Shown here: positions 6,296 through 11,245 of the stretch, piece by piece
Layout: every line of letters starts with the position of its first letter
Position numbering within the stretch: position 1 is the stretch's first letter
NCBI GenBank assembly: GCA_964542665.1
Contig: CAZIUF010000027.1
Span: 1-11,245, forward strand
Direction of reading: 5' to 3'
From: JAGOLU01 sp964542665
GTDB taxonomy: Bacteria > Patescibacteriota > Microgenomatia > UBA1406 > GWC2-37-13
Length of the DNA: 11,245 bases
The notes under the pieces: generated by a model
Database searches by the model: none
What the model was told of the DNA's origin: nothing
Seen by the model: the letters and a program-made list of their open reading frames with translations, nothing else
Position numbers and translations under genes: made by a program

Positions 6296-6331
6296 AAAAG
6301 GGCCTTCCGATGCTGCAGATGCAAAGCTAGT

Positions 6332-6739
6332 TTACTCTACTTGTGGCTCATCAGGAGCTTGTGCTAGGATCTGTAATATCTGATCAAGCTTGAGGTGTAT
6401 TGATTTCATCTGCGTCTGCAGTTCTTCGATGCGACGATCATCACTCTGAACAAGCGGCTTTGTTTTTGGCAATGCCGTCGCATTTTTGAGTGCACCAGGG
6501 GTTGAGGTGCCGTTGGCAGCGCGGAAACACTTTGCACAGTAGACAGGCTTCAGTCCGTTGGGCTTGAAGGGCACTTCGCATTCTTTGCCACATGTTGCAC
6601 AGATAGCGGGATGCGAGCCATCTCGATGACCACCTGAGCGATTGAAACCAGGTTTTACAAAGTTAGGCTTTTCAAATCTGCCTTTGAATCCACCTTGATC
6701 TCCCCCACCTGATTTATTTGATTTTCTATAGTCTGGCAT
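6332..6739 (-). CDS. CxxC-x17-CxxC zinc-ribbon protein
   Basis: A 135-residue small protein. Residues 1-42 are rich in Gly, Lys, Arg and Asn and probably disordered, RGG-like and suited to nucleic acid contact. Residues 47-71 form a zinc ribbon with C47-x2-C50, a further C54, and C68-x2-C71, exactly 17 residues between the two pairs; the wording CGKECEVPFKPNG with KPVYCAKCF is that of the CxxC-x17-CxxC domain family common in Patescibacteria. Residues about 100-128 look like an amphipathic or coiled-coil helix, and the tail is acidic. The molecular role is unknown; a ribosome- or nucleic-acid-associated function is a guess. It lies 61 bp upstream of the ABC-F gene on the same strand, but that gene has its own promoter. 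Confidence 0.8.
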   Translation of the reverse strand: MPDYRKSNKSGGGDQGGFKGRFEKPNFVKPGFNRSGGHRDGSHPAICATCGKECEVPFKPNGLKPVYCAKCFRAANGTSTPGALKNATALPKTKPLVQSDDRRIEELQTQMKSIHLKLDQILQILAQAPDEPQVE

Positions 6740-6751
6740 AGGAAGTGATGA

Positions 6752-6777
6752 ATAACCAAAAAGTAATTTTGGGTTAT
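6752..6777. repeat. Hairpin in the 5' leader of the zinc-ribbon gene
   Basis: ATAACC at 6752-6757 pairs with GGTTAT at 6772-6777, and AAAA at 6759-6762 with TTTT at 6767-6770, giving 10 paired bases with one mismatch and a 4-nt loop. On the minus strand it sits between the -10 box (6789-6794) and the ATG (6739), so it would be in the RNA leader. It could be an RNA control element or a protein-binding site. It lacks a T-tract and is not a terminator. Confidence 0.45.
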
Positions 6778-6788
6778 CCTAGTGCTCT

Positions 6789-6797
6789 ATTTTACCA
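6789..6797 (-). promoter_or_regulatory. Possible extended -10 promoter for the zinc-ribbon gene
   Basis: The minus strand reads TGGTAAAAT, an extended -10 about 50 nt before the ATG at 6739. The leader would be about 40 nt and would contain the 6752-6777 hairpin, making this the one gene here with a sizeable untranslated leader. Confidence 0.4.
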
Positions 6798-6879
6798 CTA
6801 AATATAGGATTTATCTATAGGTTACACGCATAAACGCGCGTGAGCAGATCAACAAGATTGACCATGTGAAAGACGAAGG

Positions 6880-6945
6880 TTATTTTTTCTTATTCTTTTT
6901 TGGTTTTTTCACTTCTTTTTTGTGTGAGTTATTTCCTTTGGCCAT
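6880..6945 (-). CDS. Lysine-rich microprotein, 21 aa
   Basis: A 21-codon ORF from ATG (6943-6945) to TAA (6880-6882). It begins MAKGNNSHKKEVKK and ends in a run of KK pairs: 10 of 21 residues are Lys. It occupies the middle of the 282-bp gap between the Nudix and zinc-ribbon genes, on the same strand as both. From memory, very short proteins beginning MAKGxN and continuing KKEVKKPKK occur in many bacteria, usually missed by gene finders; this was not checked. A basic peptide of this kind might bind RNA or the ribosome, but no function is established here. A TATGAT box lies about 20 nt upstream. The A-rich composition means a chance reading cannot be ruled out, but the peptide wording argues for a real gene. 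Confidence 0.55.
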   Translation of the reverse strand: MAKGNNSHKKEVKKPKKNKKK

Positions 6946-7021
6946 ATATTGTATGATTGGTAATGCATCATAGTAGCACATCAGTAGTCCTTATATCGGA
7001 CACAATTCATACATCAATACA
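6946..7021. other. Short intergenic stretch between the microprotein and the Nudix gene
   Basis: Contains only a possible minus-strand TATGAT box for the microprotein and a weak 4-bp GTCC/GGAC inverted repeat near 6987-7001. No terminator for the Nudix gene is seen. Confidence 0.4.
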
Positions 7022-7486
7022 CTAGAGATTGGTCAAAGCTGCAGAGTCAGTGTTCTTAAGCATGTTCCTCGCCCACAGAGTCATCTCGTAGATATTTGGG
7101 ATCTTTGGCTCAAATGTTTTGAGTTTAGCGAGTGGCACCCACATGTACTCACTATACTCATCATTGATTTCGATTTTTCCTCCGCAATAGATCGCAGGAT
7201 AATGAGGCAGGATCATGTGCGATCCATCCTTTTTCACAAAATAGGTATTATTGGTGCAGGTGAGTAATATCTTCATCTTGCACGCGCTGCCCACCTCCTC
7301 ATCACGTTCACGACTGAGTCCGGCAAGGATCGACCCATCAGTCACCTCCATCTTGCCGCCGATAAATGAAAATACTCCATCAAAATCATTCTCCCCTTTC
7401 CGCTTTGCCAATAGGATAGTATCGAGTGCTTCGTTCAAAAGCACGATTTTTTGACAGTATTGGAAAAGATATTTATTATTGGGCAT
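7022..7486 (-). CDS. Nudix hydrolase
   Basis: A 154-residue Nudix (MutT-type) hydrolase, which cleaves nucleoside-diphosphate-linked substrates with a divalent metal. The Nudix box starts with GGKMEV (43-48), passes through TDGS, and ends with RERDEEVG (59-66), including metal-binding Glu63 and Glu64. Compared with the classical GX5EX7REUXEEXGU pattern, it has one extra residue before RE, Asp in place of the first Glu, and Arg61 where a hydrophobic residue is usual. The substrate (oxidised dNTP, NADH, ADP-ribose or other) cannot be told. The start ATG at 7486 is used: the longer frame begins at a TTG (7504) whose first codons contain the -10 box itself. It is divergent from the argHG unit. 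Confidence 0.85.
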   Translation of the reverse strand: MPNNKYLFQYCQKIVLLNEALDTILLAKRKGENDFDGVFSFIGGKMEVTDGSILAGLSRERDEEVGSACKMKILLTCTNNTYFVKKDGSHMILPHYPAIYCGGKIEINDEYSEYMWVPLAKLKTFEPKIPNIYEMTLWARNMLKNTDSAALTNL

Positions 7487-7493
7487 GGGACTC

Positions 7494-7499
7494 ATTATA
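7494..7499 (-). promoter_or_regulatory. -10 box for the Nudix gene
   Basis: The minus strand reads TATAAT, a consensus -10, only 7 nt before the ATG at 7486. Transcription would begin on or next to the A of the ATG, that is, a leaderless message. No convincing -35 is seen. Confidence 0.55.
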
Positions 7500-7567
7500 C
7501 TCAATCAGACCAACTTGTTCTCTAAAGTATGTGATTTGAGAATCGCCTCCAGCGTTTATATTGTGTA

Positions 7568-7576
7568 TGATATACT
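7568..7576 (+). promoter_or_regulatory. argH: Extended -10 promoter of the argHG leader
   Basis: TGATATACT (TATACT at 7571-7576) is an extended -10, 9 nt before the ATG of the 22-codon leader ORF. No -35 is evident. The ATG at 7578 lies before the expected start site (about 7583) and would not be in the RNA. Confidence 0.6.
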
Positions 7577-7585
7577 AATGTTCGC

Positions 7586-7654
7586 ATGGCACATATCTAT
7601 ATCATCACCTACTCAGTACGTCGTACCCCAACGGGTGATGGTGTTATGGCATAA
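7586..7654 (+). CDS. Putative arginine leader peptide, 22 aa
   Basis: ATG 7586 to TAA 7652-7654. The product begins MAHIYIITYSVRR and ends in GDGVMA. Two adjacent Arg codons, CGT CGT, lie at 7619-7624. The ORF starts 9 nt after the -10 box, so it would be translated leaderless or nearly so. It is followed by a strong intrinsic terminator and then argH and argG, the genes that make arginine. Peptide and codons fit a ribosome-stalling leader that senses charged tRNA-Arg. A competing frame starting at 7578 runs through the same DNA but should begin upstream of the transcript. The evidence is the arrangement; the peptide itself would have no other role. Confidence 0.5.
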   Translation: MAHIYIITYSVRRTPTGDGVMA

Positions 7655-7707
7655 AAAATAAACTTTTGCACACCAAACCCCGCTTTGAAAAGCGGGGTTA
7701 TTTTTTT
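7601..7707 (+). promoter_or_regulatory. argH: Putative transcription attenuator of argHG
   Basis: Three mutually exclusive pairings can be drawn. (1) ATCATCACC (7601-7609) with GGTGATGGT (7634-7642), 9 bp including one G-T, with the Arg codons at 7619-7624 in its loop. (2) An antiterminator in which CGGG (7632-7635), GGTGT (7640-7644) and GCA (7649-7651) pair with CCCG (7679-7682), ACACC (7670-7674) and TGC (7667-7669). (3) The terminator 7678-7697. A ribosome stalled at the Arg codons would break (1) and free the segment for (2); a ribosome reaching the stop at 7652 would cover that segment and let (3) form. The antiterminator has internal loops and is the weakest of the three. Confidence 0.5.
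7678..7707 (+). terminator. Intrinsic terminator in front of argH
   Basis: A perfect 8-bp GC-rich stem CCCCGCTT/AAGCGGGG (7678-7685 with 7690-7697), loop TGAA, followed by TTATTTTTTT. It ends 19 nt before the argH ATG and only the 22-codon ORF lies between it and the promoter, so its likely role is conditional termination. Confidence 0.85.
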
Positions 7708-7725
7708 ACTAATTATTTAACTAAT

Positions 7726-9078
7726 ATGACAAAACTTTGGAAAAAACAAACAGAAGTATTCGAATTTGTAAACTATTTCGTGTCATCGGATAGTGCACAC
7801 TATGACCAAAAATTGGTAAAGTACGATTGCCTTGCATCTATTGCTCATGCCCATATGTTGCTGGGGATGGGTCTTTTGTCCCAAAAAGAGCATGGCGACA
7901 TTCATCACACATTAACACAAATAATTGAAATGGATAAAGAAGGTGACTTTACCATCAGTACTGACGATGAAGATGTGCATACGAAGATTGAGAATCATCT
8001 AGTTAGTATGATCGGCGATGCTGGTCTCAAGATTCACACGGCACGAAGTCGAAACGATCAAGTATTGGTCGCGCTCAAGCTGTGGATGAAGGATCACCTC
8101 ATCTCCATGAGTAACCAGCTACTGGATACAGCAGGTGTTTTTGCCACACTTGGCATAAAGTATAAAGATACTCCCCTACCAGGATACACACACATGCAAA
8201 GAGCTATGCCATCATCACTTGGGCAATGGCTCGGAAGTTTTGCAGAGGCGTTCCTACAGGATGCCCAGTCACTACAGTATGCATATGAGTATACGGACAG
8301 GTGTCCACTCGGTAGTGCGGCATCATATGGAGTACCACTGCCAATAGACCGGCAGCACGTAAGTGATCTGCTTGGCTATGCTTCCGTTGATAGAAATGTA
8401 CTCACAGCACAGATGTCACGATCAAAGTCTCATGCAAGTGTCCTGCATGCTTGTACTCAAGTGATGTTGACCCTCTCGCGGTGGGCACAAGACATGCTCA
8501 TATATTCTACTTCTGAGTTCGACCTCATACATCTATCTGAAAGAGTATGCACTGGTTCCTCCATCATGCCCCAGAAAAAGAACGCAGACATTCTAGAGTT
8601 GGTACGGGCACGAACACATGTAGTAGTCAGTCATGCGAGCGCAATCTGTAACAGCGCAACAGGTTTGATGTCAGGATATAACAGCGATGTGCAAGAATCA
8701 AAACAGCCACTTTTCTCGTCTGTAAACATCGTAACAGAAAGTCTTATGATGACGCAGCTGGTACTCGACAACATGACGCCAAATCTCAATAAACTCAATA
8801 CAAGCATAACTACTGATTTGACCGCAACGCAATCAGCGTATGAATTGGTGGCGAAGGGTGTTCCTTTCCGGACTGCATATAGGGAGATAGGCACCAATTT
8901 AAAAGATCTTAAACTTATCCCATTTAGCGATGTAGTAAAAAAAAGTACCCATATTGGTGGTCTGGGGAATCTTCAACTTGATCAAACAGTCAAAGAAATA
9001 CAATCTGAAAAGACAAAATGGACAGCTTTACAAAAAAAGTTTGCTCACATGGAATTATCACTTATGTCACTCATATGA
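7726..9078 (+). CDS. argH: Argininosuccinate lyase
   Basis: Splits argininosuccinate into arginine and fumarate, the last step of arginine synthesis; a cytosolic tetramer of the fumarase/aspartase superfamily. In 450 residues the family landmarks are HTARSRNDQV (104-113), GYTHMQ with His156, and the mobile catalytic loop GSSIMPQKKN (277-286, active Ser in the SS pair). NSDVQESKQPLF (319-330) corresponds to the usual NKDMQEDKEPLF. Unlike the common type (LWGGRF start, PLGSGALAG), this one starts KLWKKQTEVFEF and has PLGSAASYG (194-202), wording I associate with the Bacteroidetes-type enzyme. ATG 7726 is used because the upstream extension to 7666 would run through the terminator hairpin. No Shine-Dalgarno is seen. 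argG follows after 72 bp. Confidence 0.93.
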   Translation: MTKLWKKQTEVFEFVNYFVSSDSAHYDQKLVKYDCLASIAHAHMLLGMGLLSQKEHGDIHHTLTQIIEMDKEGDFTISTDDEDVHTKIENHLVSMIGDAGLKIHTARSRNDQVLVALKLWMKDHLISMSNQLLDTAGVFATLGIKYKDTPLPGYTHMQRAMPSSLGQWLGSFAEAFLQDAQSLQYAYEYTDRCPLGSAASYGVPLPIDRQHVSDLLGYASVDRNVLTAQMSRSKSHASVLHACTQVMLTLSRWAQDMLIYSTSEFDLIHLSERVCTGSSIMPQKKNADILELVRARTHVVVSHASAICNSATGLMSGYNSDVQESKQPLFSSVNIVTESLMMTQLVLDNMTPNLNKLNTSITTDLTATQSAYELVAKGVPFRTAYREIGTNLKDLKLIPFSDVVKKSTHIGGLGNLQLDQTVKEIQSEKTKWTALQKKFAHMELSLMSLI

Positions 9079-9150
9079 TCCTCTATCCAATCCGTACGAG
9101 GCGGGAGAAGATCTCTCGCTCACCCAACCCATTACAAAATATATTTATCT

Positions 9151-10395
9151 ATGGAAAAACATATTACTTACAAAAAAGTCGCAAGTTATGAAGCCGAATA
9201 TGGAGATATTAAAAAAGTTTTACTCCTCTATTCTGGCGGCCTCGATACGTCAGTCATCCTCAAATGGTTGCAAGACGTATACAAAGTCAAAGTAATCACT
9301 CTTACATTGGATATAGGTCAACAAAAAGACGACCTCGAAGCAGTGAAGCTAAAAGCGCTCACCTTTGGAGCCGAAAAGGCATTTGTGCATGATGCAAAAG
9401 ATGATTTTGCAGATTTGATACTTGCCAAAGGCATCAAGGCAAATGCGAGCTATCAAGGTGATTATCATCTGTCCACACCTATGGGCAGGGTCATTACCTC
9501 AAAGGTAGCTGTAGATTATGCTCTTGCCAATGGTGTAGATGCTATAGCGCACGGGTGCACGGGAAAGGGAAATGATCAGGTGAGATTTGACGGATATATC
9601 ACCACTCTCGCGCCAAAGTTAAAAGTAATCGCACCCATCAGAGAGTGGCACATGTCTCGAGATGAGGAGATTGCCTATGCTAAAGAGAACAAAATCCCTG
9701 TCACGGCAAAAAAGGATTTCCCCTACAGTGTCGATGATAATATGTGGGGCATGACCTGGGAGGGTGGAGAAATCGAGGATTTCACTAAAGTACCGCATGT
9801 TGAAAAGTTTTTGACTACCTATACCCTACCCCAAAAGTCTCTGTTGGGAGAAGAGCTGATCACGCTCAATTTTCAAAAGGGTATTCCAACCAAGATCAAT
9901 GGTGTCGCGTACAAACTTAGTAAGCTTGTACAAAAACTAAACGATATGGGAGGCGCACATGGAGTCGGCATCACCTATGTTATCGAGGATAGATTGGTTG
10001 GCCTGAAAAGTAGAGGTGTATATGAGCAGCCTGGTGCGCATCTGATCATCAGCGCGCACAAAGCTCTCGAACAGGCTGTATGCACACGGTATCTGAACGA
10101 GACCAAAAGTAGCCTCGATACCAAGTGGGCCTATATGTGCTATGGGGCACTCTGGCATGACCCGCTTATGGATGCGATCCACGCATTCCAAGACAAGGTG
10201 AATGAAAAAGTGACTGGCACAGTGACGCTTAGCCTGTATAAAGGTACGGTCAATGTGGTAGCCGTCGACTCACCGTATACGTTGCATTCAGCATCGTTTA
10301 ATGTGGGTGAAGGATATAACTACAATGTCAATGCGAGCGCCGGATTCATTGAGGTACACACCTTGCAGATGCGGATGGCAAAACAGAGAGGGTGA
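9151..10395 (+). CDS. argG: Argininosuccinate synthase
   Basis: Joins citrulline and aspartate with ATP to make argininosuccinate, the substrate of the adjacent argH product. The protein is 414 residues, within the family range. The ATP-binding loop is YSGGLDTS (27-34). The HGCTGKGNDQVRFD stretch (134-147) contacts citrulline and aspartate, followed by APIREW (161-166) and PYSVDDNMWG (191-200). It is 72 bp downstream of argH on the same strand with no terminator or clear promoter between, so the two are probably one operon controlled by the leader at 7571-7707. The first ATG of the frame is used; the 20 residues before the catalytic fold are longer than usual, so a later start is possible, but no internal Met near that point offers one. 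Confidence 0.95.
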   Translation: MEKHITYKKVASYEAEYGDIKKVLLLYSGGLDTSVILKWLQDVYKVKVITLTLDIGQQKDDLEAVKLKALTFGAEKAFVHDAKDDFADLILAKGIKANASYQGDYHLSTPMGRVITSKVAVDYALANGVDAIAHGCTGKGNDQVRFDGYITTLAPKLKVIAPIREWHMSRDEEIAYAKENKIPVTAKKDFPYSVDDNMWGMTWEGGEIEDFTKVPHVEKFLTTYTLPQKSLLGEELITLNFQKGIPTKINGVAYKLSKLVQKLNDMGGAHGVGITYVIEDRLVGLKSRGVYEQPGAHLIISAHKALEQAVCTRYLNETKSSLDTKWAYMCYGALWHDPLMDAIHAFQDKVNEKVTGTVTLSLYKGTVNVVAVDSPYTLHSASFNVGEGYNYNVNASAGFIEVHTLQMRMAKQRG

Positions 10396-10408
10396 GTGTG
10401 AAGAAGTC

Positions 10409-10438
10409 AGCCTGCTCGCCGTTATAGGCGAGCAGGCT
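10409..10438. terminator. Shared hairpin between convergent argG and small membrane protein genes
   Basis: A perfect 12-bp stem AGCCTGCTCGCC/GGCGAGCAGGCT with a 6-nt loop, 13 bp after the argG stop. The plus strand lacks a T-tract (TGACAGTTTA follows); the minus strand is followed by GACTTCTTCAC, slightly T-rich. It lies between two converging genes and probably ends both transcripts or protects their 3' ends. Confidence 0.65.
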
Positions 10439-10445
10439 TGACAGT

Positions 10446-10679
10446 TTAGCTAAATGCCAAAATAAAACACACCACACTCGTCAGTAAACAAAAGAGACCA
10501 ATCAGCTTTCCAATCGTTGTCCTAGCAGGTGGTGCTGCCTTTTGGAGTTCTAGATGTCCACCCACTGACCGATGTGTTATAAAGTCAAATATAAATATTG
10601 CCCATCCTAGTCCTGTAAACCGTGATACCCCAACTATCATCAAAATGGGAGCTGTGATTAGTAAGATGGTTGAGATCAT
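10446..10679 (-). CDS. Small membrane protein, 77 aa
   Basis: I do not recognise this family. The 77 residues hold two hydrophobic regions: about 3-33 (MISTILLITAPILMIVG then FTGLGWAIFIFDF) and 56-76 (IGKLIGLFCLLTSVVCFILAF). The short loop between them contains HRSVGGHLELQK and a PPAR step. It is likely an integral membrane protein with two helices, or three if the first region is split. It lies 39 bp downstream of the DUF4010 gene on the same strand and could be co-transcribed with it. A TATACA sequence just before the ATG is too close to serve as its -10. No function can be assigned. Confidence 0.6.
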   Translation of the reverse strand: MISTILLITAPILMIVGVSRFTGLGWAIFIFDFITHRSVGGHLELQKAAPPARTTIGKLIGLFCLLTSVVCFILAFS

Positions 10680-10718
10680 ATTGTATACAAATACGGATAA
10701 CTTAAAGCATTACAATTA

Positions 10719-11245
10719 TTAGAACAGCCAATACACCACGCACATACACAGTGTCATGAGCGCAAAGCTACTACCTACGTATATGCCAAGTTTTCGGTCG
10801 CCTGTCAATGAGGTGTAGACCGTCTTGGCGAAGAAGTTCATGGTATTTGCGGTGACCAGCGACAAGGTAGCGAGACCATAGCTGATGGTGTCTCCTGCCA
10901 GTTGCGCAGAGTTTATGGTCACTGCATCCATGCCACTTACTCCTGCTATCGTGCTACCGATCACAAATCCCGCATCACCAAGGAGCACATACGCGATTTT
11001 CGTGACGATTTTTACGATGCTGAAAATCAGCGCAAACTTGATAGCTGGCCAAAGACTAAATATATCTTTCATATCATCACTTGCCTCAGAGCTTTTTCGC
11101 ATCGAAGATGCTTTAGCCCGACGAAGAAAATATATCGATAAAACAGATCCTGAAACCACAAGTCCCACAATCACCGAGATCACTTCCCGAGCAAAAAATA
11201 CATTTGTTGCCACAATCAATCCCAGCATAGGTAGAAAGCTCGCAA
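10719..11245 (-). CDS. MgtC/SapB-type protein, DUF4010 C-terminal domain (partial)
   Basis: The frame is open to the right edge of the window, so the N-terminal part is missing; the Met at 11228 is probably internal because in-frame coding continues upstream (ASFLP). The visible 175 residues form a polytopic membrane domain with about five hydrophobic segments and a basic loop (LRRAKASSMRKSSE). The stretch GDAGFVIGSTIAGVSGMDAVTINSAQLA, seen in two adjoining parts across about residues 86-113 counted from that Met, matches the DUF4010 pattern GDxG....AxxxGxxDxDAxTxSxAxLA, and TANTMNFFAKTVYTSLTG matches the following ANTxxKxxxxxxxG. DUF4010 is usually fused behind an MgtC/SapB domain, which would lie beyond the edge. 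The transported or sensed substrate is unknown. Confidence 0.8.
   Translation of the reverse strand, partial: ASFLPMLGLIVATNVFFAREVISVIVGLVVSGSVLSIYFLRRAKASSMRKSSEASDDMKDIFSLWPAIKFALIFSIVKIVTKIAYVLLGDAGFVIGSTIAGVSGMDAVTINSAQLAGDTISYGLATLSLVTANTMNFFAKTVYTSLTGDRKLGIYVGSSFALMTLCMCVVYWLF

Noticed and set aside
5366..6330. Plus-strand open frames of 94 to 148 codons opposite the ABC-F gene
   Set aside because: They lie antisense to a gene with complete ABC-F motifs and have no recognisable protein features.
7578..7661. Alternative 27-codon ORF in the arg leader starting at ATG 7578
   Set aside because: Its ATG is 1 nt after the -10 box and so ahead of the expected transcription start.
1..11245. 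CRISPR array, transposase, integrase, rRNA or toxin-antitoxin pair
   Set aside because: No regularly spaced repeats, no transposase or integrase motifs, no rRNA-like sequence and no paired small ORFs of known toxin type were seen.
1..11245. Reassignment of TGA to glycine (code 25)
   Set aside because: Genes with recognisable ends, such as argH and argG, stop at TGA at the expected family length.

Overview
The window looks like chromosomal sequence from a reduced-genome bacterium of the Candidate Phyla Radiation (Patescibacteria), probably near the Parcubacteria/Paceibacteria. This is inferred from style, not from a marker gene. The signs are: starts with almost no Shine-Dalgarno sequence; several -10 boxes placed only 7-9 nt before the start codon; a short GIY-YIG endonuclease tied up with tRNA-Leu sequence; the palindrome CCTGCCTGCCGGCAGGCAGG; a CxxC-x17-CxxC zinc-ribbon protein; and a tiny lysine-rich protein. 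TGA acts as an ordinary stop, so the code-25 lineages (Gracilibacteria/Absconditabacteria) are unlikely.

Layout. 1-1169 (+): the tail of an unknown gene, then a membrane-anchored or secreted alpha/beta hydrolase. 1192-2396 (+): an unrecognised 396-residue protein with its own promoter. 2434-3311 (+): a promoter, a broken tRNA-Leu carrying the palindrome, a GIY-YIG endonuclease, an intact tRNA-Leu(TAG) that overlaps the end of the endonuclease, and a dUTPase starting 3 nt after the tRNA CCA. 3339-4803 (+): a possible 51-residue protein, then a thioredoxin-fold/DsbD-like membrane redox protein. 4816-7486 (-): an ABC-F ATPase, a zinc-ribbon protein, a 21-residue lysine-rich microprotein and a Nudix hydrolase. 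7568-10395 (+): a promoter, a 22-codon leader ORF, an intrinsic terminator, argH and argG. 10409-11245 (-): a shared hairpin, a small membrane protein and the C-terminal part of an MgtC/SapB-type DUF4010 membrane protein that runs off the window.

How the genes relate. argG and argH form the last two steps of arginine synthesis (citrulline to argininosuccinate to arginine plus fumarate). The stretch in front of argH has every part of a classical ribosome-stalling attenuator: a short ORF with adjacent Arg codons, a hairpin whose loop holds those codons, a possible antiterminator, and a strong terminator 19 nt before argH. This is the most interesting region. The tRNA-Leu/endonuclease/dUTPase cluster is second, because tRNA processing there would remove the stop codon of the endonuclease message and leave the dUTPase message with a 3-nt leader. 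Nudix hydrolase and dUTPase are both housecleaning or nucleotide-pool enzymes, but they are not in one operon.
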